From JASHPR01 sp963844655 (GTDB taxonomy: Bacteria; Actinomycetota; Actinomycetes; Streptosporangiales; Streptosporangiaceae), in contig CAWJPA010000001.1 of NCBI GenBank assembly GCA_963844655.1, positions 496,001 to 560,000 of the forward strand: 64,000 nt of DNA. The letters run 5' to 3'. A program made the position numbers and the translations under genes. This document shows positions 32,321 to 41,275 of the stretch, in pieces (the first letter of the stretch is position 1; each line of letters begins with the position of its first letter). The notes beneath the pieces were generated by a model. That model was given only the letters and a program-made list of their open reading frames with translations. It did no database searches and was not told the origin of the DNA.

Positions 32321-33499
32321 TTACCGGGACCGAGGGTGACGGACGGACCGGGGCTTCGTGCTGTGGGTGCTGTGGTCGCGATGAGCTTCGGGCGGCTTCC
32401 CCTGGGGCGGGCGGATCGGGGGGATGGGCTTGACCGGGCGCGGCCGCGGGCCGGACCAGAGCGCGGGCACGACGTCGAGGGCGTAGGCCACCGCGTAGGC
32501 GGGCTGCTCGTAGTTGACCCGCCAGCCCACGAAGTCCGGCCACGCGTCCTTGGGATCGCGCTCGATCGGGAAGTCCACCTCGCGCATCCGCTCGATCGCG
32601 TCCAGGAACTCGTCGTAGCTGAGGCTGATGCCCGCGCTCAGGTCGGGATCGTCAGGGACCTCGATGCCCATGGCCCGTCCGACCTCGCGGAAGCAGGTGA
32701 ACCCGCTGCGCAGGCACAGCCGGGCCGGCACCACGGGCGCGGCCTCAGGGGACAGCGCGAGGAACAGCGAGGCCGAGTCGAGCACGGCCAGCAGCCCGGT
32801 CACCCAGGACGACAGCGGCCTGGGTGAGCGGAACCGGACCAGCGGCAGGTAGGTGGTGTGGCTTTCCGCCACGTCCGCGGCCCAGCGTTCCCACGCCTCG
32901 TAGAGACCGGGCAGGGTGTCCAGGGTCGACATGCCCGAGCCCAGCGCGTAATGGGTGCGCGCCAGGAGCTCAGGGCCCCAGGACGGGACGCCCCCGCGCG
33001 CGTTCAGCAGCGTCACCTCGGTCTCGCGCCGGTTGAACTCCGAGTAGAGGGTGGGCAGGTAGGCGATCTGGAGCGTGAGCGTGATCAGCCCGAAGGCGGC
33101 AGCGAGATCGGCGATCGTCTTCTGCGCGGCACCCAGGGCCGGGTTCGGCCCGAACACCGCCGGGCCCGCGGTGCTGAACGCCTCGGCGATGCCGTCCGGC
33201 TCGAACGGCCAGAGCAGCAGCGAGAAGCCGACGTAGAAGATGGCCAGCCAGCCGAGCAGCTGGACGAGCAGGATCGCGGCCGCCTGGCCGGCGAGGATCC
33301 GGTCGCGCCGCCTGCCGTCGGTGATGCGCTTGGTCACCATGTGGTAGATGCCGTTCACGATCCGGTCCACCCACCGGGTCAGCCAGCTGCCCACCGGCCG
33401 GGGCACGATGACCGTGCCGATGACGCTCCGGGCCCCCGTGATCACGAGCAGCCCACCGATGACAGCCGCGACGACGCGGACGGCCAGCGGCACCACCAT
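32321..33499 (-). CDS. Membrane protein, ion-channel-like N-terminus (hypothetical)
   Basis: 392 residues. Hydrophobic helices lie at about residues 3-25 and 75-100, with a loop and a third helix near 130-150. A cytoplasmic domain follows, ending in a basic Pro/His/Arg-rich tail. The pattern of helix, pore-like loop and helix recalls two-helix potassium channels, but no Thr-Val-Gly-Tyr-Gly filter is present. The ATG at 33499 follows AAGGAG. Function unknown. Confidence 0.6.
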   Translation of the reverse strand: MVVPLAVRVVAAVIGGLLVITGARSVIGTVIVPRPVGSWLTRWVDRIVNGIYHMVTKRITDGRRRDRILAGQAAAILLVQLLGWLAIFYVGFSLLLWPFEPDGIAEAFSTAGPAVFGPNPALGAAQKTIADLAAAFGLITLTLQIAYLPTLYSEFNRRETEVTLLNARGGVPSWGPELLARTHYALGSGMSTLDTLPGLYEAWERWAADVAESHTTYLPLVRFRSPRPLSSWVTGLLAVLDSASLFLALSPEAAPVVPARLCLRSGFTCFREVGRAMGIEVPDDPDLSAGISLSYDEFLDAIERMREVDFPIERDPKDAWPDFVGWRVNYEQPAYAVAYALDVVPALWSGPRPRPVKPIPPIRPPQGKPPEAHRDHSTHSTKPRSVRHPRSR

Positions 33500-33695
33500 G
33501 GCGATCTCTCCTTCTGCCACCGGTCCGCGACAGTATCAGCCGGGGCTGGTGCCGTGGCCCGCGGAGCGGGCGCCAGCGGCGGATGGTTACCGGCATGTAG
33601 CAGTTTGCCAGTGCTTTGCATGGAGTTCCTGAGTCCGGGTAGTTGAGGGCGCGCAGGTGTCCACACCCTCCGCCTGCAGAGGGAAGTGATCTGAC

Positions 33696-34475
33696 ATGAA
33701 CGGGATGCTGCGGGTTCCGCGGAGCCGCGGCGCGCTGAGCGGCTTGCTGCTGGTCTTGCTGGGCGCATGGGGTGCCCTGATCCCCTTTATCGGCCCGTAC
33801 TTCCATTACGCCTACACCCCGGACAGCGCCTGGACCTACACCACAGGCCGCTTCTGGCTGGAGATCCTGCCCGGGTGCGCCACCGCGCTCGGCGGCCTGA
33901 TCGTGCTGGCCAGCTCCAGCCGGCCGTTCGCCATCTTCGGCGCCTGGCTGGCCGCGGTGAGCGGCGCCTGGTTCGCGCTCGGCAGCGTGCTCGCCCCGAT
34001 CTGGAGCACCAGCAACCTGAGCATGGACGCCGGGACGCCGGTGGGCGGGACCGTCCACCGCGCGCTGGTGCAGACCGGGTTCTTCACCGGACTCGGCATC
34101 GTCATCGTGCTGCTGGCCGGCATGGCGCTGGGCCGCTTCTCCGTCATCGGGGTCAGGGAGACCAGGCAGGCCGAGCGGGCCGCGCAGGCCCGCGCCGAGC
34201 GCGAGGCCGCCGAGCGGGAGGCCGCGTCCAGGACCGAGCCCGTGACCACCGACCAGAACGCTCCGGTCACCACCGAGCCGACGGCGCCAGCCACCACCGC
34301 GCCGACGGCGCCGGCCAGCACCGAGCCGAAGGCCCCCGTGGCCACCCAGCCGAACGCCACGACCGGTCCCCGGAGGTTCATCCCCGGGCGCAGCAAGACA
34401 TCCGCGGACACCGGCACCACACCGGCGGAGACCAAGCCCGACGGCGAGCGGGTGGACTCCACTACGGCGCAGTAG
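33696..34475 (+). CDS. Four-helix membrane protein with Thr/Pro-rich tail
   Basis: 259 residues. Four hydrophobic helices (about 14-34, 57-73, 78-100, 125-147) are followed by a charged helical stretch rich in Arg/Ala/Glu. A long tail of repeated Ala-Pro-(Val/Ala)-(Thr/Ala)-Thr-Glu-Pro-like units comes last. The family is not recognised. The charged stretch puts the tail probably in the cytoplasm. It sits before the DUF4230 gene in the same direction. Confidence 0.6.
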   Translation: MNGMLRVPRSRGALSGLLLVLLGAWGALIPFIGPYFHYAYTPDSAWTYTTGRFWLEILPGCATALGGLIVLASSSRPFAIFGAWLAAVSGAWFALGSVLAPIWSTSNLSMDAGTPVGGTVHRALVQTGFFTGLGIVIVLLAGMALGRFSVIGVRETRQAERAAQARAEREAAEREAASRTEPVTTDQNAPVTTEPTAPATTAPTAPASTEPKAPVATQPNATTGPRRFIPGRSKTSADTGTTPAETKPDGERVDSTTAQ

Positions 34476-34625
34476 CGCCGCACAGCTGGGCGCGCCGACG
34501 ATACCGCCCAACGTCGGCGCGCCCGCCCTAGCCCGCCCAGCGTCGCGCCCCCCGGCGTTTCGCCCCCGGCCCCTCACCTGCATCCGGCGCCCCTAGCGAA
34601 CCCTCTAGCGAGCGGATGAATCCCG

Positions 34626-35342
34626 ATGAAGCAGACCAGGCCCATGGGCCTTGACCGAGATACTCCCGACCGGCAGTTAATGCCCGCGCCGCGAGGCAGC
34701 GGGCTGGTCGGCAAGCTGATCGCGCTGGCGGCGGCCATCGCCATGGTCATCGCCGCGGTGCTCGTGCTGTCCGCGGTGCACGTCCTGCCGCAGCTCAGGA
34801 ACCCGTTCCGGGAGACCACCACCGACCGCAACGGGCCGGTACTGCTCAAGTCGATCACGGCGCTGAGCCGCTACGAGGCGGCCAGCGGCTCGTTCCAGGT
34901 GGTGGTGGACCTGTCCAAGCGGACCGCGTTCCTGCCGTCCTTCCTCGAGGGCAGCGACACGCTGTTCATCGCGCAGGGCAGCGACATCGCGTTCGTCAGC
35001 TTCTCCGGGCTGACCGGTAAGGCGGTCAAGGTCTCACCCGACCGCACCGCGGTCACGGTCCGCCTGCCCGGCGCCCAGCTCGAGCCCGCGACCCTGAACG
35101 TCAGGCAGTCCTACGTCTACGCCCAGCAGCAGGGGCTGCTGAACCGGGTCGGGAACTTCTTCTCCGGCAACCCAAACAGCCAGCAGCAGGTCTACATCCT
35201 GGCCCAGCAGAAGATCCAGAACGCCGCCCGGCAGAGCCAGCTGCGCGCCGAGGCCGAGAAGAACACCAGGAGCATGCTCGACGGCATGCTGCGCTCACTG
35301 GGGTTCACTCAGGTCACCGTGACCTTCACCCGCACCGCCTGA
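34626..35342 (+). CDS. DUF4230 domain protein
   Basis: 238 residues. One membrane helix (about 28-52) anchors an extracytoplasmic domain with the DUF4230 pattern: Leu-Leu-Lys-Ser-Ile-Thr-Ala-Leu-Ser-Arg-Tyr-Glu-Ala-Ala near its start, Val-Asp-Leu, and a conserved Leu-Pro-Gly-Ala strand. An Arg/Glu/Gln-rich helix leads to a C-terminal Gly-Phe-Thr-Gln-Val-Thr-Val. Function unknown in the whole family. Confidence 0.75.
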   Translation: MKQTRPMGLDRDTPDRQLMPAPRGSGLVGKLIALAAAIAMVIAAVLVLSAVHVLPQLRNPFRETTTDRNGPVLLKSITALSRYEAASGSFQVVVDLSKRTAFLPSFLEGSDTLFIAQGSDIAFVSFSGLTGKAVKVSPDRTAVTVRLPGAQLEPATLNVRQSYVYAQQQGLLNRVGNFFSGNPNSQQQVYILAQQKIQNAARQSQLRAEAEKNTRSMLDGMLRSLGFTQVTVTFTRTA

Positions 35343-35376
35343 CCCGCATCGGCCACCGCAGGCCACCTCAGCCAAG

Positions 35377-35423
35377 GATCTTGGAGATTTTTCGGCACAT
35401 AGCGCACCTAAGTCTCCAAGATC
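35377..35423. terminator. Inverted repeat between convergent genes
   Basis: GATCTTGGAGA and TCTCCAAGATC form perfect eleven-base arms separated by 25 bases that begin with a T-run. The site lies between the DUF4230 gene and the convergent SDR gene, as expected for a bidirectional terminator. The loop is unusually large, so an operator role is not excluded. Confidence 0.55.
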
Positions 35424-35456
35424 TTCGATGGGGGGACGGGCCGCGATGGGTGGGAC

Positions 35457-36206
35457 TCAGGTGCGGAGGTAGGAGGCGCCGTTGACGTCGAGGATGGCGC
35501 CGCTGGCCCACTCGGCCTGAGGCGAGGCCAGGTACAGCACGGCGGCCGCGATCTCATCGGCCTCGGCGACCCGGCCGAACGGGCTGTCGGCCCGGATCGC
35601 GTCCCCGTCCGGGCCGGCCAGGTACTCGGCGGCCATGTCGGTGGCGACGTACCCCGGGGCCACGGTGGCCACCGCGATGCCGTGCGGGGCCAGGGCCTTG
35701 GCCAGCGACTGGCCGAAGGAGTGCAGCCCGGCCTTGCTGGCCCCGTAGGCGGGATGGCGGGGCTCGCCGCGGAACGCGCCGCGGGAGCCTACGTTCACGA
35801 TCCGCCCCCCGCCTCCGCGGATCATGTGCTGCACCGCGCACCAGGTCACGTTCGCGGCACCGGTCAGGTTGACCGCCAGGGTCTCCTGCCAGGCGGCCTG
35901 CCACTGCTCGTACGAGACCTCGGCGACCGGGTGCCAGGTGTACACCCCGGCGTTGTTGACCAGGACGTCGAGGCCGCCCAGGGCCTCGCAGGCCTGGTCG
36001 ACCATGCGGCGCACCGCGTCCGGGTCGGCCAGGTCGGCCTCGACCACCACGTGCCCGCGGCCCGGCAGGCCGTCAAGCAGATCGGCGCCGGCCGCCCGGC
36101 CGCTGTGGTGCACCGCCACGCGGTCGCCCTGCTCCGCGAACGCCTGGGCGATGGCGCGGCCGATGCCGCGTGAGGCCCCGGTTACCAAGATCGCTCGTTC
36201 GGTCAC
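35457..36206 (-). CDS. SDR-family oxidoreductase
   Basis: 249 residues, classical short-chain dehydrogenase. Thr-Gly-Ala-Ser-Arg-Gly-Ile-Gly (cofactor), Asn-Asn-Ala-Gly, the catalytic Ser in Asn-Val-Gly-Ser-Arg, and Tyr-Gly-Ala-Ser-Lys are all present. The C-terminus ends in Gly-Ala-Ile-Leu-Asp-Val-Asn-Gly-Ala. Closest to FabG/3-ketoacyl reductase-like enzymes; the substrate is unknown. It is divergent from the NCS1 permease gene. Confidence 0.88.
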   Translation of the reverse strand: MTERAILVTGASRGIGRAIAQAFAEQGDRVAVHHSGRAAGADLLDGLPGRGHVVVEADLADPDAVRRMVDQACEALGGLDVLVNNAGVYTWHPVAEVSYEQWQAAWQETLAVNLTGAANVTWCAVQHMIRGGGGRIVNVGSRGAFRGEPRHPAYGASKAGLHSFGQSLAKALAPHGIAVATVAPGYVATDMAAEYLAGPDGDAIRADSPFGRVAEADEIAAAVLYLASPQAEWASGAILDVNGASYLRT

Positions 36207-36325
36207 CTGCTGACCATAACCGGGCGGCCAGCACCGGGAATCTGCCGGGGCGGTGGCTTGCTACCGATTTAGCGGGAATGAGTCATCCGGGAGATGAGCC
36301 GCGAGGCGACACGAAGGGACACGTG

Positions 36326-37828
36326 ATGGCTGAGAGTCTGCGTGCCGAGAGCACGACCACGGCGGTCCAGGCCAGCCCCCTGCAGATCGAGACAAACGGC
36401 ATCAACGTCATATCCGACGCAGAACGCAAAGGCCGCCCGCGCAGCCTCTTCTGGCCCTGGTTCGCCGCCAACATCTCGGTCCTGGGCATCAGCTACGGCT
36501 CGTTCGTGCTGGGCTTCGGGATCTCGTTCTGGCAGGCGGTGATCGTGGGCCTCGTCGGCATCGTGGTCTCGTTCCTGCTCTGCGGGTTCATCGCGGTGGC
36601 GGGCAAGCGGGGGTCCGCGCCGACCATGGTGCTCAGCCGGGCCGCGTTCGGGGTGCGCGGCAACAAGCTGCCCGCGGTGATCTCCTGGCTGCTCACGGTC
36701 GGCTGGGAGACCGTGCTGATCATCCTGGCCACGCTGGCCACGGCCACGGTCTTCCAGCGCCTCGGCGTGGGCGGCGGCACCGGGACCGAGATCATCGCGC
36801 TGATCGTGGTGGCCGCGCTGACCGTCGGCGGCGGGGTCATGGGCTTCGACCTGATCATGCGGATGCAGACGGTGATCACGGTCGTGACCGCTGTGCTGAC
36901 CGTCGTGTTCATGGGCCTGGTGGCCAGCCACATCCACTGGCACACGGTGTCCGCGATCCCGTCCGGCGACGCGGAGAAGCTGATCGGCGCGCTGGTGTTC
37001 GTGATGACCGGCTTCGGGCTCGGCTGGGTCAACGCCGCGGCCGACTACTCGCGTTACCTGCCCAGGAGCTCGTCCAGCCGCGGCGTGATCGGCTGGACCA
37101 CGTTCGGCTCGGCGGTGGCCCCGATCGTGCTGCTCATCTTCGGCCTGCTGCTGGCCGGCTCGTCGACCAGCCTGTCCACCGCGATCGGCGCCAACCCGAT
37201 CGGGGCGCTGGCCGCGCTGCTGCCCACCTGGTTCCTGGTGCCGTTCGCGATCGTGGCCGTGCTCGGGCTGGTCGGCGGCTCGGTGCTGGACATCTACTCC
37301 TCCGGCCTGGCCCTGCTCACCGCCGGGCTCCGGGTGCCGCGCTTCGTGGCCGCGCTGATCGACGGGGTCGTCATGATCGGCGGAACGATCTACGTGGTGT
37401 TCTTCGCCAGCAACTTCGTGGGCCAGTTCGAGGGGTTCCTGATCACGCTCGGAGTCCCGATCGCGGCCTGGGCCGGCATCATGCTGGCCGACATCGCCAT
37501 GCGGCACCGTGACTACGCCGAGGCCGAGCTGTACAACCCGGCGGGCCGGTACGGCGACATCAGGTGGTTCCCGATCGGGGTGATCGTGGTCAGCACGGTC
37601 CTGGGTTGGGGCCTGGTCACCAACACCGCGGCCAGCTGGCTGAGCTGGCAGGGTTACCTGCTCGGGCCGTTCGGGCTGGGCGGCAAGACCGGGGCCTGGG
37701 CGTTCGCCAACCTCGGCGTGCTGCTGGCCCTGGCGCTCGGCTTCGTGGCCACGCTCGTCTTCAGCCGGTCGGCGGTCCGGGCCCAGGAGTCGGCGCCGCT
37801 GCGTGAGCCGGCCGCGTCCGCGGCATGA
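36326..37828 (+). CDS. NCS1-family permease (purine/cytosine/hydantoin type)
   Basis: 500 residues with twelve predicted helices. Gly-Phe-Gly-Ile-Ser-Phe-Trp-Gln, Ser-Arg-Ala-Ala-Phe-Gly-Val-Arg-Gly-Asn and the Asn-Ala-Ala-Ala-Asp-Tyr-Ser-Arg-Tyr-Leu-Pro block identify the nucleobase:cation symporter-1 family. The ATG at 36326 follows GAAGGGACACGTG; an upstream ATG at 36278 is possible. Its stop overlaps the cysteine hydrolase start by four bases, so the imported ring compound or amide is probably handled by that enzyme. Confidence 0.88.
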   Translation: MAESLRAESTTTAVQASPLQIETNGINVISDAERKGRPRSLFWPWFAANISVLGISYGSFVLGFGISFWQAVIVGLVGIVVSFLLCGFIAVAGKRGSAPTMVLSRAAFGVRGNKLPAVISWLLTVGWETVLIILATLATATVFQRLGVGGGTGTEIIALIVVAALTVGGGVMGFDLIMRMQTVITVVTAVLTVVFMGLVASHIHWHTVSAIPSGDAEKLIGALVFVMTGFGLGWVNAAADYSRYLPRSSSSRGVIGWTTFGSAVAPIVLLIFGLLLAGSSTSLSTAIGANPIGALAALLPTWFLVPFAIVAVLGLVGGSVLDIYSSGLALLTAGLRVPRFVAALIDGVVMIGGTIYVVFFASNFVGQFEGFLITLGVPIAAWAGIMLADIAMRHRDYAEAELYNPAGRYGDIRWFPIGVIVVSTVLGWGLVTNTAASWLSWQGYLLGPFGLGGKTGAWAFANLGVLLALALGFVATLVFSRSAVRAQESAPLREPAASAA

Positions 37829-38379
37829 CCGGACCCATGGCGGTACCGCCGTGGCTGGCGGTCATCGACATGCAGCGGGTGTTCGCCGAGCGGGACAGCG
37901 ACTGGTTCACGCCCCGGTTCACCGAGGTCGTCGGGCCGATCGGGGAGCTGGCCGGGGCGTTCAGGCCCCGGGTCACGTTCACCCGGTTCGTCGCGCCGCA
38001 GGCCCCGTCCGGGGCGTGGCGGCGGTACTACGACCAGTGGCCGTTCGCGCTGCAGCCGCCCGACGCGGCCATCTACCAGCTGGTCGACGACTTCGCCGAT
38101 CCGGGGCCGACGCTGGACGCGACCACGTTCAGCAAGTGGGGCCCGCAGCTCGAGGCCCGGGTCGGTGACAGCGGGCTGGTGCTCGCGGGCGTGTCCACGG
38201 ACTGCTGCGTGCTGTCGACCGCGCTGGCCGCGGCCGACGCCGGGGTCGCGGTCCAAGTCGTCGGCGACGCGTGCGCCGGGGTGAACGACGAGACCCACGA
38301 GCAGGCCCTGGCCATCATGCGGCTGTACAGCCCGCTGATCGAGGTGGTCCGCCTGGCCGACGTGCTGCCCGGGCGATGA
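37825..38379 (+). CDS. Isochorismatase-family cysteine hydrolase
   Basis: 184 residues with the full triad Asp15 (Ile-Asp-Met-Gln), Lys104 (Phe-Ser-Lys-Trp-Gly) and Cys128 (Ser-Thr-Asp-Cys-Cys-Val). Such enzymes hydrolyse amides including nicotinamide, N-carbamoyl compounds and ureido acids. Coupling to an NCS1 permease favours a nucleobase- or hydantoin-derived amide as substrate. It is followed 40 bases later by the ADP-ribosylglycohydrolase-kinase gene. Confidence 0.88.
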   Translation: MTGPMAVPPWLAVIDMQRVFAERDSDWFTPRFTEVVGPIGELAGAFRPRVTFTRFVAPQAPSGAWRRYYDQWPFALQPPDAAIYQLVDDFADPGPTLDATTFSKWGPQLEARVGDSGLVLAGVSTDCCVLSTALAAADAGVAVQVVGDACAGVNDETHEQALAIMRLYSPLIEVVRLADVLPGR

Positions 38380-38419
38380 CCGGGCCTGGCCGGCGGCGGG
38401 TGGCGGTGGACGTTGCGTA

Positions 38420-40466
38420 ATGGATGAAAGCAGAGCCCTCGGTGCGCTGTACGGGCTGGCCGTCGGGGACGCCCTGGGCATGCCCACGCAGTCGCTGCCG
38501 CGGGCGCGGATAGTGGCCGCCTACGGCGGGCTGGTCGGAACGTTCGAGCCCGCGCCGCCCGATCACCCGCTCGCGGCCGGGCTGCCCGCCGGGTCGGTCA
38601 CCGACGACACCGAGCAGGCGCTGCTGCTGGCCCGGCTGCTGATCGAGGGCGGCGGCCGGGTGGACCCGGCCGAGCTGGCCCGGCGGCTGCTCGCGTGGGA
38701 GCGGTCGATGCGGGAGCGGGGGTCGCTCGACCTGCTCGGCCCGTCCACCCGGCGGGCCATCGGCGAGCTGCTGGCCGGCGCGGACATCGACCTGGCGGGC
38801 CTGCGGGGCGACCAACGGCGCGGCCATGCGGATCGCGCCGGTCGGCATCGCCTGTCCCGGTGCGGATCCTGGCCTGCTGGTCGACCGGGTGGTCGAGGCC
38901 AGCCTGGTCACGCACAACACCGGCGTCGCCCTGGCCGGCGCGGCGGCGGTGGCGGCCGCGGTCAGCGCCGGGATCGACGGGGCCACGGTCCCCGAGGCCA
39001 CCCGGCAGGCGGCCGCGGCCGCGGAGCTCGCCGCCGGGCGCGGGCACTGGGTGGCGGCCGCCGACGTCGCCGCCCGGATCCGCTGGGCCGCGGAGCTGAC
39101 CGCCGGGCTGACCCCGGACGCGGCCGCGGCGGCGGTGAGCACGCTGGTCGGGACCAGCCTGGCCGCGCAGGAGTCGGTCCCGGCCGCGTTCGCGGTGCTC
39201 GCGGCCAGCCCGGACGATCCGTGGCTGGCGTGCCGGCTGGCCGCGTCTGTGGGCGGCGACTGCGACACGATCGCGGCGATGGCCGGCGCCGTCGGCGGGG
39301 CGTGCCACGGGGCTGAGGCCTTTCCCAGCGCCGCGCGCCGCACCGTGGACCGGGTGAATGACCTGCACCTGGCCGAGGTCGCCCGGGACCTGCTCGCGCT
39401 CAGGTCGGGCCGCTCGCCCCGGCGCGCCTTGGCGGCCCCGGCCGAAACGCGGCGGTTCGGCCGGCTGCTGCACCTCGGCAACGTGGTCATCGACGTGGTG
39501 CTGGACGTCGGCAGCCTCCCGGACCGCGGCGGCGACGTGCTGGCCTCGGCGGCCGAGGTGACCCCGGGCGGAGGGTTCAACGTGATGGCGGCCGCCCTGG
39601 CGCGGGGACTGCCGGTCGGCTACGCGGGTGCGTACGGCACCGGGCCGTTCGCCACGCTGGCCCTGTCCGCGCTGGCGGACGCCGGGGTCGAGGTGCTGCA
39701 GCGGCCGAAGCCCGGCCGTGACACCGGGTTCGTGGTGGCTGTGGTCGAGGCCGGAGGCGAGCGGACGTTCCTGACCAGCCGCGGGGCCGAGGCCACGCTG
39801 ACCGCCGATGACCTGCGCGGGGTGCGGGCTGCGCCGGGCGATGCCATTTACCTGTCCGGGTACGGCCTGGCGCACCCCAGCAACCGGGACGCCATCCTGG
39901 ACTGGCTGGGCCGGCTCGACGACGCGAACCTGGTGTTCTTCGACCCGGGGCCGCTGGCGGGCTCGATACCGGGCCAAGCCCTGGACCGGGTGCTGCGGCG
40001 GGCGGACTGGCTCACCTGCAACGCCCGCGAGGCCACCCTGCTGACCGGGTACGACGACCCGCTGGCCGCGGCGCGGGCCCTGTCTTCGGGAGCGCTGTCC
40101 TCCCAGCGAGGCCCGCACCAGCGCCCCGAACCGCGGTGGCGGCCGCGCGGGGGAGCGCTGGTGCGGACCGGCCCGGACGGGTGTCTGCTCGCCTGCGGCA
40201 CCGGGTCCGGACGTACGGGGCCTGGGCACACGGGGTGCGACGGCGGGGACGTGGTGCACGTGCCCGGCTTCCAGGTCGACGCCGTCGACACCAACGGCGC
40301 GGGCGACACCCATACCGGGACCTTTGCCGCGGCCCTAGGCCGCGGCGTGGACCCGCAGGAAGCGGCCCGCATCGCGAATGCGGCGGCGGCGCTGTCGGTC
40401 ACCAGGCGCGGGCCCGCGACCGCCCCATCCGAGGACGAGCTGGCCCGATTCCTGGCGAATCGTTAA
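38420..40466 (+). pseudogene. ADP-ribosylglycohydrolase-PfkB kinase fusion, frameshifted
   Basis: From 38420 one frame encodes the first 130 residues of an ADP-ribosylglycohydrolase (Gly-Asp-Ala-Leu-Gly, then Thr-Asp-Asp-Thr-Glu). Around 38801-38811, in a CGGGGCG run, the family sequence moves to another frame (Asn-Gly-Ala-Ala-Met-Arg-Ile-Ala-Pro) that stays open to 40466. That frame completes the hydrolase, with Gly-Asp-Cys-Asp-Thr-Ile. It then continues without a break into a PfkB/ribokinase domain (Gly-Gly-Gly-Phe-Asn-Val; Asn-Gly-Ala-Gly-Asp-Thr). Restored, it would be about 680 residues that release a ribosyl group and phosphorylate it. One indel in otherwise well-kept sequence could also be a sequencing error. 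Confidence 0.75.
40088..40160. repeat. 10-bp direct repeats bracketing a 63-bp in-frame insertion
   Basis: GGGAGCGCTG occurs at 40088-40097 and 40151-40160, exactly 63 bases apart. The 21 codons between encode an Arg/Pro/Gln-rich segment at a place where PfkB proteins normally run from a helix into Gly-Ala-Leu-Val-Arg-Thr-Gly. It looks like an insertion or duplication product that kept the frame. Confidence 0.55.
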
Positions 40467-40475
40467 GAAACGCCG

Positions 40476-40670
40476 CTAGCCCACGTCATCCGCGGTCCGG
40501 CCCAGGTAGCCAATAATCTGATCCCTCAGATCGACCAGGTCCTCGCCGTGAACCATCACTGGCGGCGTGGCTCCGCGTATCCGGGCATGCCATAGCCGGT
40601 CAATGCCCTGCCATGCCTCCCACCCGGGAAACTCCGCGGCGATCTCGTCCGCGTAGTTGTTGAAATCCAT
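40476..40670 (-). CDS. Small conserved hypothetical protein
   Basis: 64 residues from Met-Asp-Phe-Asn-Asn-Tyr, with Glu-Phe-Pro-Gly-Trp-Glu-Ala-Trp, a Trp-His-Ala-Arg strand and a C-terminal helix with Leu-Arg-Asp-Gln-Ile. This pattern is common beside regulators in actinobacteria with helix-turn-helix partners. A TATCAT element lies seven bases before the ATG at 40670, with TTAACA 16 bases further up, so transcription may start at the ATG itself (leaderless). An ATG at 40679 lies inside that -10 element and is less likely. It is divergent from the GntR gene. Confidence 0.65.
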   Translation of the reverse strand: MDFNNYADEIAAEFPGWEAWQGIDRLWHARIRGATPPVMVHGEDLVDLRDQIIGYLGRTADDVG

Positions 40671-40686
40671 GGCGCCCATGATACCG

Positions 40687-40706
40687 CCATGTCAAGCCAT
40701 GTTAAG
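40687..40706. promoter_or_regulatory. Tandem 10-bp repeat in a divergent promoter
   Basis: CCATGTCAAG and CCATGTTAAG lie head to tail between the small protein gene and the GntR gene, overlapping the predicted promoter of the small gene. Spacing of one helical turn suggests a binding site for the adjacent GntR-type protein. Confidence 0.45.
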
Positions 40707-40754
40707 CAATGCCTTGTCTGGTTTCCCCATGTCGCAGCCGGTTAGGTTACCGGC

Positions 40755-41096
40755 GTGAAGATCGACGAGACCTCGCCGGAACACCCGTACCTGCAGCTCG
40801 CGGGGCTGTTGCGGGCCCAGATAGCGTCCGGTGAGATCGCCAACCAGCTGCCGTCGATCACCAAGCTGACCGAGGAAACCCATCTCGCGGTGGGCACGGT
40901 CCGCCGGGCCATCAACATCCTGGTCAAGGAGGGCCTGGTGGAGACCGTCCCGGGCCGGGGCACGTTCGTGATCGAGCAGCGGCCGTCGCGTGCCCCGGGT
41001 GGCCAGGAGGCTCCCGCGCGCCCGCAGGCGGGCCGCCCACGCTTATCTGGCCGTCCCCCGCACGGCCACATCCGCCACCAGCCCAAGTCGCCCTAG
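40755..41096 (+). CDS. GntR-family regulator, DNA-binding domain only
   Basis: 113 residues. A winged helix (residues about 8-75) has Ile-Ala-Ser-Gly-Glu-Ile, Leu-Pro-Ser-Ile, Val-Gly-Thr-Val-Arg-Arg-Ala and Val-Pro-Gly-Arg-Gly-Thr-Phe-Val, typical of YtrA/GntR proteins. The C-terminal 35 residues are Arg/Pro-rich, and no effector domain is present. The GTG start lies six bases after a TAGGTT element, so the mRNA is probably leaderless. It may regulate the divergent small gene. Confidence 0.82.
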   Translation: MKIDETSPEHPYLQLAGLLRAQIASGEIANQLPSITKLTEETHLAVGTVRRAINILVKEGLVETVPGRGTFVIEQRPSRAPGGQEAPARPQAGRPRLSGRPPHGHIRHQPKSP

Positions 41097-41184
41097 CCGC
41101 GCCCGCACCCGCGCCAACCGGCCCGGGCCAGGCGCAATCGGGCCCAATAGTGTGGATGGCACTTAGGTGCGGAAACAACAACAG

Positions 41185-41203
41185 TAGGGTGCCGTTCACC
41201 CTA
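41185..41203. promoter_or_regulatory. 7-bp dyad upstream of the alpha-hydroxy-acid oxidase gene
   Basis: TAGGGTG and CACCCTA form perfect arms around CCGTT, about 70 bases before the ATG. It may be an operator or a leader hairpin. No regulator gene is directly attached. Confidence 0.4.
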
Positions 41204-41275
41204 ATGGGCCGGGCCTGTCCCGGCGCCCGGGCCCGCGCCGCTGGGCAGCTGTGACGGGCGGAAAGGTGGGGTGGC

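Noticed and set aside
32321..33499. Potassium channel
   Set aside because: The helix-loop-helix layout is suggestive, but no selectivity-filter motif is present.
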